NCBI GenBank assembly: GCA_027625915.1
Contig: JANTQA010000047.1
Coordinates: forward strand, 15,624,001 to 15,688,000
Reading direction: 5' to 3'
DNA length: 64,000 nucleotides
Source of the DNA: Anaeramoeba flamelloides
Lineage: Eukaryota; Metamonada; Anaeramoebidae
Under the pieces are notes generated by a model. It was not told the origin of the DNA. It saw nothing but the letters and a program-made list of their open reading frames with translations, and ran no database searches. Positions 1 to 10,100 of the stretch are shown here, piece by piece; position 1 is the stretch's first letter; each line of letters starts with the position of its first letter. The position numbers and the translations under genes were made by a program.

Positions 1-103
1 ATAATTAATAATAAAAACCAAACTGGAAATTATCAATAATCATAAAAAAACTTTCAATGCAGGGGGTTTTGAAAAAAAAAAAAAAAAAAAAAAAGAAAAA
101 TGA
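1..103. other. 3' flank of the UAP56 gene
   Basis: This AT-rich stretch holds an A-run of over 20 bases at about 73-94, just downstream of the minus-strand UAP56 stop codon at 104-106. No gene is seen. It would form the 3' UTR and cleavage region of the helicase gene. Confidence 0.5.
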
Positions 104-3100
104 TTATATATTCATATAAGAAGTGATATCGATAGTTTCAGGCAATTCTGTGATATTTACTTCAAATCTTGATTGCACTTCATGAAGTACTGTTGAATCA
201 TTTTCAGAAGAGCAGAAAGTAATTGTTAACCCCTTTGTACCGAATCTTCCAGCACGACCAACTCTATGTAAATAGGAGTCGCTGTCCTCAGGCATATCGT
301 AATTGATTACGATATTTACACGTTCAATATCGATTCCTCTTCCAAAAACATCAGTTGAAACGAGAATCCTTGCATCAAAATCCTTAAATTTCTGGTATCT
401 TTCGATTCGATCCTTTTGTGGGAGTCTCGAATGGATGGTGAATGAAGGGAAGTTAACTTCATTTAACAAATCGTTTAATGCTTCAGCTCTTTTGGTGGTT
501 CCTACAAAGATTACTACTTGGTTAAATTCAAGTGCGTCAAGAAGGTCCATTAGCTTTTGTGTTTTTTGCTTTTCTTCCAATTTAAGATAATGCTGTCGAA
601 GACCATGGAGTGTCAATTTTGTTTCGTCATCAACATAAATTTCGATGGGGTTGGTCATGAATTTCTTACATACCGATTTGACCTCCTTTGGTAAAGTTGC
701 TGTAAACATCATAACTTGCTTATCGTATGGAGTGCTTAAAAAGATCTTTTGGACGTCTCTTCTCATTGACAATTCCTTGAGGACTCGATCACACTCGTCA
801 ATAATGAAATGCTTAACTTCCTTCATATTGATCTTTTTTTCGTTGATAAGTTGGTTCAGTCTTCCTGGGGTCGCAACAATGATGTGTGGCTTTTTTTCAA
901 GAAGATCTTTTCGTTGATCACGGACAGGAATACCTCCAATGATTTCCATTGCTCGGATGTGTGGCAAAAATTTTGAAAACCTTGCAAATTCGTTTTTTGT
1001 TTGGAATGCTAGCTCTCTGGTATGAGAAATTACAATCACTTGTGGGCCCTTGTAATCATTATCCTCTGGATCGATCTCTAATTGCTGTAAAATTGATAAA
1101 ACAAATACTGCAGTTTTACCCATTCCTGACTTGGCTTGACATAAAATATCTGATCCTATAATTGCTTGTGGTAGTGTTTCTTGTTGAACTATAATATCAG
1201 GAGAATTGAAAAGAAAATTAAAAAAAAATATTGACAAAAAAAGAACAAAACCAAAATTTTATTCGTATTAAAATCAATTAACAAAATAAAATTTCAATTT
1301 CAAATAAAAAAAAAAAAAAAATAATAATAATAATAAAAAAAAAAAAAAAAAAAAAAGAATAAGATAATGATGTTTTAATTTTGGTAATTTCACATAATAA
1401 AAATCTAAGAGTTCTTTAAAGTCATTGTTAATTGTAAAGAAGCACATAATTTGAAAGAAGCAACAGGAAATACAATAAATTTTTAAATTTCAAATTATTC
1501 TTCATTTAATTTTTTTTTTTTATTTTTTTTTTTTATGATTTGTTCATTTTTTGAAAATACATCTTGGACTCTTTGCCTACGTTCCATAACATATACGAAT
1601 AATGGTTAATACAAATCCAATTTGCATTCTTCCTTATCATATTATTATTGTTTCGTTTTGTTTCTTTTCTTTTCTTTTCAATATTATTCATATTCTAATC
1701 TAACTAATTCTACATTTGATTTCTCTCTTTTTTTTTGTTTTTTTTTCTCTGGAACAGGAACAATAAACAATTTATGAAATTCAATTTATTTGAGCAAATA
1801 AGTTTGTTTCATTTTTTTGCTATTTTTGAGATCAAAAAAATGTGCATTTAATGTAATATTTTTCGAGATCATCTGATAATTAAATTTGAATTATCCAACG
1901 AGCAAAAGTCTAAAAAATATAATTGTGCTTGTTGAAATGTAAATTCAATATATTTTTGAGCAAGCAAAAAGAAAAAAAAAAATATAAAAATTTAAAAGAA
2001 AATTTCCTATTTTTTCGATCGACAAGCCAAAATAAAGAACTTTTCCCAAAGAACAAGTGGTTTTTGAAAAACAATTGAATATTGTTTTACATAAAGTGTC
2101 CATTTGATAATTACCAACATTACATTAGTTCCATAATTTTTTAGATAACCATTTGAAGATTTGCTGTTATTGTCTAACAATGTTTTCATTCAAATAAATG
2201 ATTACCGTCCATTAATATCGATTTGAACAAATGTTTTTTTTTTTTTTTTATCTTGAGAATCTTTGATTTTTTGTTTTGTCGAATTTGGTTAAATCATATT
2301 CTTCCATTTCTCCAATAGTGACTATTAAATGTCAACAACCAAATTCTAAATGGCGTGTTAATCAATTTATAAATGCTCTACTTGAAATAGCACATGATGA
2401 CAAAAATAAAAAAATAAATTAATTTTTTTTTTTTTGTTTTTATTTGTTCAACAGTCTTCTTTAATTTGTTGATTCTTATTGAAAAAAAACCCAAAATTTT
2501 AACGATCTTTTTGAATGTTTTTTTTTTTTTTTTTGAGGAAGTGTAAGAGATTTTGAAAGCAAAACATTTTTTTTTTTTTTTTTTGTTTAACGAAACGAAC
2601 AAACTATTGATTAGGAAGAAAAATAAAAATAAAAATAAAAATAAAAAGAAAAACGTTTTTTAATTTTTTGAAAAATTTAAAAAAATTAAAAAAAAAAAAA
2701 TAAAAAAAAAAAAAAAAAAATTAATAGTTACGCATTGCCAAAAACAATTTAGTGATTTTCTGCTGTTATTTTTTATCAAACATAATAAATTTTGATTCTG
2801 TTTAACTCAAAAAGAGGAATGGTGTGTCACATATTACAACAAAAAACATTCTTTTGTTTCGAATAAACGTGACTTGAATAAAAAAGAGTCTTTTGAAAAA
2901 AAAAATTAAATGGTATTTTCCTGCTCCGTTTCTTTATGTGACGAATTATGGGTTAGTAGTGGTTGTGTGTATTTACCTTCAGATGGATGCTCAAAGCCAC
3001 ATTGTGTAATTGCTCTATAGAGTTCTTTCTTGAGAAGAAAATCCTTAAAACCAGATGCATGAAGACCTACATGGTGACCTTTCGTCTTTTCTTCAAGATT

Positions 3101-3169
3101 TGTTTCGGGTTGTTCTATTGTTTCATCAACATCTTCGTAATCAACTAATTCTTCAGTTTCTTTTGACAT
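104..3169 (-). CDS. SUB2: UAP56/DDX39B/Sub2-type DECD-box RNA helicase, two exons
   Basis: ATP-dependent RNA helicase of the TREX complex, acting in spliceosome assembly and mRNA export in the nucleus. Two exons: 2977-3169 and 104-1188. The intron (1189-2976, 1788 bp) has donor GTAAAT and acceptor TATAG. Joining them restores [14 protein letters not shown], which matches the family exactly, and gives 425 residues (human UAP56: 428). Visible motifs: the acidic DYED N-terminus, the Q-motif region [15 protein letters not shown], motif I AKSGMGKT, Ia HTRELAF, motif II DECD (diagnostic for UAP56/Sub2 rather than DEAD), motif III TAT (usually SAT), motif [13 protein letters not shown] and motif [12 protein letters not shown]. 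It ends SYMNI then TAA. The start ATG follows directly after a T-run and TAG, so a further 5' UTR intron is possible. Orthology to Sub2/UAP56 is very secure. Confidence 0.97.
1189..2976 (-). other. Long intron of the UAP56 gene
   Basis: This intron is 1.8 kb, whereas introns free of mobile elements in this window are mostly 100-300 bp. It is full of A and T runs. On the plus strand at about 2284-2421 there is an open stretch reading ..[18 protein letters not shown].. and ending in TAA. Its composition looks more coding-like than its surroundings. It could be a decayed gene or mobile-element fragment, but I do not recognise it and do not annotate it as a gene. Confidence 0.6.
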
Positions 3170-3234
3170 CTAAAAAAAAATAAAGGTTTTAAAAAATTAC
3201 AATTAGTAATCATTTGGAAAGGCAAATGAAAAAG

Positions 3235-3268
<34 letters not shown>

Positions 3269-3411
3269 TTTTGCAAAAGAAGTGAGTATTTTTTAAAAAA
3301 AAAGAGAAAGAAAAAACAATTTGTAGGTTATTTTTTCAAAAAAAGGTAGTGTGGGAAAAAAATATTTACATTAGATAGGAATTTAAAAATAAAGCAAAAA
3401 GTAAAAAAAAA

Positions 3412-4106
3412 TGAATCGACCTCGATTAAAAATTTACGGTTTATTTTTCCTCTATTTAGAATTAATTTTTTATATTTATCAAGAGAAAAGAATGGTTGTA
3501 TGAGTTTCTTCTATTTAAAGTTCTGATCATTAAAGTATGGAAAGTTTTTTTTTACCTCAAAATGTTCTTCTCTATTTTTCAATTTTTAGTGTTTCTTCAT
3601 TAGGTAATATATCCTCTTATCTTGGAACTATTTCAAAACTAAAGAAATATTTAAAGAGGTGTGTTGTTATAGCTGTTGTTGGGTGTGAGTTTTGGAGATC
3701 ATTTGTATTGTCTCTCTTTGAAAATTTCGTTTTTTTTGATTTTTTTATTTGTCAAAAATTACTTTGATTTTTAAAAAGTTTTTAATTTGACAAATAAATT
3801 TAAAAATTGAAATAGAGTTAAATAAAATACTCAAAATGAATTCTACCTTGATGGTATTGAATTAATATATAAAAAAGTATTATTTCAGATATCTAAGAAT
3901 ACTTATTATTCTATATTTTTTGAGATTGTAGAATCGGGTTTATTTTTACTATAAAACCCCTTTATTTAATATTTTGAAGAGCTGATAGATCTTGCATTTT
4001 TCTTCTTATAATTCTAGTAGTATTTGGGATAACGAAATCAAATATAGAATTTTATCAAAGATGGTTCATTATTAAAGAATTGACAAAAAAAATCGAGGTC
4101 GATTCA
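3412..4106. mobile_element. Putative TIR element, about 695 bp
   Basis: Perfect 16-base terminal inverted repeats, TGAATCGACCTCGATT at 3412-3427 and its reverse complement at 4091-4106, enclose an AT-rich interior with no convincing protein. A short open frame at 3537-3767 lacks recognisable domains. This looks like a non-autonomous DNA transposon. Family and target duplication are not clear, and no second copy was noticed in the window. Confidence 0.5.
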
Positions 4107-4435
4107 ATGAAATCTTGATCTAATAGAATTATTCAGATTTATTTTGTAAAGCTTTGTTTTGACGGTAAGAATATTTGTACGAGTAAACAATAAAAAGTGT
4201 AACCAGAAGAAAGTTCGTTGGTGTTTATTTGTAACTCCAAAATCTTGAGATTATAAACACCTTAACATTTTTGTTGAATTAATCTGAAACTTAGATCTCT
4301 AAGTTTTAGAGACAAAGGTTGTGTTTTGTATTCCACAAAAACATGGAGAGACGTTATTTCTTGATAAATTGTGTTAAAGGGGAATTCATTATTTTGGTTT
4401 GAAGTTCAAAATGGCTTGCCTATCTAAAAAATTAG

Positions 4436-4944
4436 AGGGTTAGTAACTCTGATTTACTTTTAATCCCAAAGGTAATAGAACACTTATTTCTCCAAGGATT
4501 CAATTAACCCCAATAAACCAATGAATTTATCAATTTTGAAGAGATGAGTAATCTTTTTGAAAAGAGTTTATTTTTCCCAGAGAATTCTTCAGTAAAAAGA
4601 TCTGATCCATTTTTGTTTTGATTTTTAGATCCAATTGAAAAATAAAAAAACAAATTGCAAAAACATTTTTATTTTGATGCAATCTCACTTTTCGAAATTT
4701 TTGAGAGTTTACATGAATACTGTTAATTTATATTTATCTAATTTTAAAAAATTCATAAAAATAAATCAAATATTGAATCCTTGTATAGGCCGAAATAATT
4801 GATATTTTATTTCATTATCAGATTTTTATTAAATTTCTTGAAAATTACAAGATTAGGTAATATTCTTTTTCAAAGGTTTAGAGTATAAGCAACCAGTGAT
4901 TTGGTAAAATTTTATTTTTTTTATTATTGTTCTAATTATTTATT
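4436..4944 (-). mobile_element. Family D TTAA-type element, partial, inverted
   Basis: The sequence from about 4436 matches the reverse complement of the right end of the family D element at 14256-15491. It shares the GTTAGTAACTC terminus, the AATCCCAAAGG block and the later AATTTCTTGAAAAT..AGATTAGGTAAT-type block. The match stops near 4945, where family A begins, so the copy is truncated or interrupted there. Confidence 0.5.
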
Positions 4945-5490
4945 TGAATACAACCCAATCATGAAAAAATTTTTTGAAAAAAAAATTAAACATTCGCTAA
5001 TTTTTTACTTTTTGATAACCTCACTTATAATAAACAGTATTGATTAATAATAGATCTTTTATCAAAAATAATTTTTCGAAGGATATTTAACAATTTAAGT
5101 TGAAAAATTCAATCTTTTAATAAGAATTTTTTTGGAATTTAATAGTAAAAATTCGAAACTATTTTTTTCACAGTAAAGAGGTTATAATCATATATTTTTA
5201 AAGGATTTTAAATTTAATAAATATCTTTCAAATGAGTAACATATTATTTGGACTATTAAAGAATTATTTATTAAAATTTAATTAAAAAAATCTTTTTTTT
5301 TTGATTTTTCGTTTGGCTTTTTTTAATTTTTGAAATAAACAGAAAATTTATTAAATTTTCATTTTATTCCAAAACTTCAATAAAGCCGCCTTTAGCTTTT
5401 CCAAAATTTAAAAGAATTGAGTAAAATCAAGGATTTTTCTCTATTTTTTTGAATCCTGGAAAAGCTAGGCACTCTACTAACACTTTCTTT
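4945..5490. repeat. Dispersed repeat family A, copy 1
   Basis: About 550 bp resembling two other copies at about 17170-17990 and 26995-27890. Shared blocks are AATAAACA(C/G)TATT, GATCTTT.ATCAA, TTTAAGTTG.AAAATTCA and TTTAATAGTAAAAA. It ends in an imperfect hairpin at 5392-5470 (AGCTTTTCC / GGAAAAGCT) followed by GGCACTCTAC. No coding capacity is conserved between copies. Confidence 0.6.
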
Positions 5491-5949
5491 AGGTTTTCTT
5501 TATGATATTTTTTTAGTCAATAAATTGAAAAAATTGAATCTAACTGTTCTTGGTATCAAAAAAATATATTGTATCAAGTTTAAAATAATTATATTTTTTT
5601 AAAATGAGGAATATTGTTTATAAATTTTTTTCAATAAATCATTAGTATTATTGAAAGTATATTTTTACATACACACACTTTATATACAATACATTTTCCT
5701 AACTAGTTCAATAAAGATAATTTTTTTTTTATGAAATAATTAAGAAAATATGTTTTATTTTGACCTTTTCGAAAAAAGAGAAAAATGGATCAAACTTTTT
5801 AAAAACACTAATAAATTTTGGTAAAATATCTTTAGAAGGTAAGTTATGCTGTGTAGAAATCAGATTTTACCTTATTTCACAAATTTCAAAATTTACTATA
5901 TGTTAATTGAATTTACTTGATGATGTCAATTCATTTCCGCTTAACTTTG

Positions 5950-6545
5950 ATTTTTTTTTTTTCTTTTTATTTTACAAAACAATAGGGCAATTTTTTTAAA
6001 GGCGAAAGTTGTTAAATTTTCAAAATAATAAACCCCATTCCAAAAATTTGGACACACCCAAAATCTAAAATATGCAAAAAAAAAAACACTTAATTTATTA
6101 TATTTTCCCAAACTTAATCTAAAACCACATTTTAGTTTATCAGTATTAATGTTTTTATAAGTAATCATTTTCATCTTAATAAAAGAAAAAAATATAAAAC
6201 AAAAAAAAAAATTGGGGTATACAAAATAATGAAACGAGTGAAACGAAAAATGTATTGGTAAATTTGTTTAAATTTTATCAACAATTGTTAATCGATCAAA
6301 TGATAAGATAGCATTGACTAATTGTATTTGATTATTCTATTTAACAAACTCAACACTAATCTTCTTTCAACTATCAAAAAAAAAATCCAGATCTCACGAA
6401 ATAGATTACTTAACTGGAAAAAAAGAAATGAAAGCACAAACAAAAAAGAAAAAATATGAAATAGTTTATAAAATCAAAATTATTTCCAAATTGGATGTAA
6501 ATGTGGAGTATTGGATTTCTTTCAACTGAACAAACTGTGTCCAAA
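5950..6545 (-). repeat. Dispersed repeat family I, copy 1 (inverted)
   Basis: The reverse complement of this segment aligns with 62795-63310: GGACACAGTTT, TTGAAAGAA, AAACTATTTCAT, TTTGATCGATCAACAATTG-like and TTTCATTATTTTGTA blocks. It also resembles 24740-25290 and 34965-35690. All copies are stop-riddled, so this is most likely a decayed transposon interior. Confidence 0.5.
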
Positions 6546-7173
6546 TTGAAAGAATTTATTTTTATTTAATGCTATAAAAATATTGAATGGTTTGTTTCTT
6601 TGAATATTTTTTTAATCAGTTACTTGTTTTAATTATTGTATTTATTAGATTTTTCTGATTAAATTGATTTTTTTTTTAAAAAAATGATAAAAATATTTGT
6701 AAAGAAGAATATAATAATATTAAAAAATTTATAATATTTATTTTGGTATAAATAATAATAAAAAACTGAAGAAACAAAATAAAAAACAAAGTAGAACAAT
6801 ATTAAAAACAAAAAACATTTTAAATAAATCAACAATCAAAAAATTCAAAAATATAAAAATGTGTTGGGTAATTTGAAGAAAAAAAAAAAAAAAGAGAATA
6901 TAACATAATATAATATAGTATAGTATAATATAAGATAAAAATATCATAGAAATATAATCTATTAATTTAATAAAAATTAACAGAAACAAAAAGTTATATT
7001 ATTCGAAAAGAAATATAAATTTAAAAACAAATCCTAAATCTAATTTATAAATATCTCTTATCAATAAGATAAAAAAAAAAAAAAAGATAAATGAAAATGG
7101 AATAATAAAAAAAAACAAACAAAGAAAAGAAAAAAAAAAAAAACAAGCATGACATTTTTCGAATAATTAATAA

Positions 7174-10100
7174 TCATTTAAATCTACCAAATTTATATTT
7201 TTTTAAAACCTTACCTAACAATTCTAACCAAGGAATTAATTTGGTGAGATAACCATTTTTGTCCTCTCTGTCACCCAACCCTATACTAATGACTTCCTTT
7301 GCACCAAGCTCAATTAATTTCTGATTCAATCGTTTTGCGCTATTATTAAATCTAGTATATTGCTTTGACCCTAATCCAAAAACTGCGACTTTCAAGCTTT
7401 TTAAAGAGTTTGGTGGCAATGATTTTAGTTTTTTCCAAAATTTTGAAGCATTTTCAGGGAAATTCCCATCCCAAAAAGTGGACGTAACAAACACCACCAA
7501 TCTTTCTAATTGTAAATTAATTGGAGGACCAAATTCATTCATTTCCATCAATCTAATTTTATGCTTTTGCGAATCCACGTAATGAGAGATCTTTATTGCG
7601 GCCTTTTCGGCTGTGCCTGTCTGTGAACCATAGAGAATCAAAAAGGAATTCTTTATGGTAAATTCCAAGTCTGATTTTGATCTTGGTATTCTTGTTCGTT
7701 TTGTATTTAAAAGAAATTTGTTTCTGTTTTTTCTTTTGTTTTTGTTTTTTTCTTTTTTTTTATGATTGTTTTTTATTGCTTGCCTTTGGTAGCTTGTGTG
7801 TAAATATTTTCGACTTAATTTTGAATTTGGATTTTTAAAAATGTTTTTATATAAAGTTTGGATCACTGGATTGTCATGTGCTGTTTTGATTTTCATAGTT
7901 TTCTCTCTTTGATATAAAGAGTTCTTCCTAATGGGCACAATGTTTAATTCTGATCGTGGTTGCCCACCTCCGCCGATACACCCTCCCGGGCAGGCCATTA
8001 CTTCAATGAAATGTGCTTTATAGTTTCCCTTTTTAATTTGCTTTAACAATTTTTGGATTGTTTTGCCACCAGACACGGCGGCTATTTTGATGGTTAATTT
8101 ATCATTAATTTGAACAGTTGTTTCTTTAATATTTATATTTTTTCTTAGTGGCTTTGAAAATGACTCATCTAATTTTATATTGCTTAAAATTTTTGTTTTA
8201 TGATTTATAATATTGTTGGATTTATGATTTATATTTTTATCTTTATTCCCATTCTCATTCCCATTCACCTTCCCATTCACCTTCCCATTCCCATTTGCCT
8301 TCCCATTCCCATTTGCCTTCCCATTTTTCGATTTTTTCAATTTTTTCAATTTTTTCGATTTTTTCTGATCAGTATTCAAGTTAATAGTTTTCTCAGTTTT
8401 CTTGAAAGTTCCATTATTATAAATACTAAAGGCAGTTTTTATAGCAGATTCCATAACCCCTCCAGATGAAGAAAATAATGAACCTGATGAACTTGATACT
8501 GAAAAGGGCTTATCAAATGAACGCTCTGTTAATTCAGAAAAAATATTTTTTTGTCGATTAATTAACCTCCCGATTTCGCGAACAGTTAAACTCAAATCAA
8601 TATCTTTAACACCAGTCTCAGGGTTAGTAAATTCCCCTCTTAACAGTTCCTGCTTTTTGGAAGTACATGGAACAATAGTCACACAAAAGATATCCTTTGG
8701 CTTTTTTCTTACAGTTTTTGAATAAATGTTTTTAATAACTGATCCAAACATCTGTTGCGGTGATCGGCAAGTAGATATATTTGGAATAAATTCTGGAAAT
8801 TTCTTTTCAACCAAATTGATCCAGGATGGGCAACAGGAAGTAAACATTGGGAATTTGCTTTCTGGATCATTTAATCTTTCAACCAATTCATTAGCTTCTT
8901 CAACAATAGTTAAATCTGCAAACAATTGTAAATCAAATATTTTATGAAACCCTAATAACTTTAATAAATGCACACATTGCCCAGTTGTCAATTCTCCTGG
9001 TTCTTGCCCAAATAATTCTGACATGCTAATTCGAGCAGATGGCGCTAGCCCAACTACAATTAATTTTTTATTTTCTTCCAAAATTTTGATAAATTTTTTT
9101 GTTTGATCAATTTCTTGTAAGGCGCCAGATGGGCAATATAATGTACACTGCCCACATGCTATACATGCACTATCTTTTAAAAAGGTGTTGCGAGTATTGA
9201 TAGAAGATATTAATTTGTCGGAATTTGTTGATTTATATCCAAAAATATCCAAGCCTATTTTATATTTTTATTTATGAATATGTTTATTAGTATTAATATT
9301 AATCATTTTAAAAAGTGATTTTTGTAAAAAAAGAAAAAAAAAATAGAAAAGAAAAAACAATAATATTAATGAGGTAATGATTATGGCTGGGTTAAATTTT
9401 GATATAATTTACAAACCTTGCAATCCGTTACAGACCCTAAGACAGCGGGTACAATCAATACATTGGGACATATTTACAGAAATTGAATTATTTGATTCAT
9501 CTTTAAATCTTTTTTTAGTTTTTTCAATTAATTTATCTAAAGAAGTCAATTCTTGGTATATTCCAAGAAATTGATTTTTTGATTTATAATTATTATTATT
9601 AATGATCATGTCATCATCATCATCATCATTTTTGTCATTTTCATATCCTTCGTTGTCATCATTATTTTTTATTGCATTTTTTTTGTTTACATTTAGAAAA
9701 TTATTGATTGGGGAATTAAAAATATTATTAATCAAGGAGCGATGGGTTTGCTTTAATTTTAAATTTGCAATTGAATCCATCAATTGGTCCCTAATTTGGG
9801 GCGAATCTGTTCTAATGTTCATACCGCCCCATACTTCGGTCGCGCACGCGCAAGCGCTTTTAAACTCGCCAGTCGTATTTGATTCAATTTCAACAACACA
9901 GCATTTACAGGAGCCAACCGGTCCCAAAACGGGGTGATAGCACAGCGACGGGATATCATATTTATTTTTTCTGCATGCCTGTAAAACATTCCAATGGGAT
10001 TTAACTTTAAATTCCTTATCGTCTATGATGATTTTGACATATTCCTTTTCTTTAAATTTAGATCCTAATTCAAAATCTTGAGTTCTGCTAAATTCTAATG

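Larger units (their letters stand above)
3170..7173. other. Intergenic region between UAP56 and the hydrogenase
   Basis: About 4 kb upstream of UAP56 and downstream of the hydrogenase stop, with no gene recognised. It contains the 16-bp-TIR element, a partial family D copy, a family A copy with its hairpin, and an inverted family I copy. Short open frames here lack domains and are AT-driven. Confidence 0.6.

Noticed and set aside
8200-8469. Plus-strand open frame rich in Pro-Ile repeats
   Set aside because: It is the antisense of the Lys/Asn repeat insert of the hydrogenase; the repeat opens all frames.
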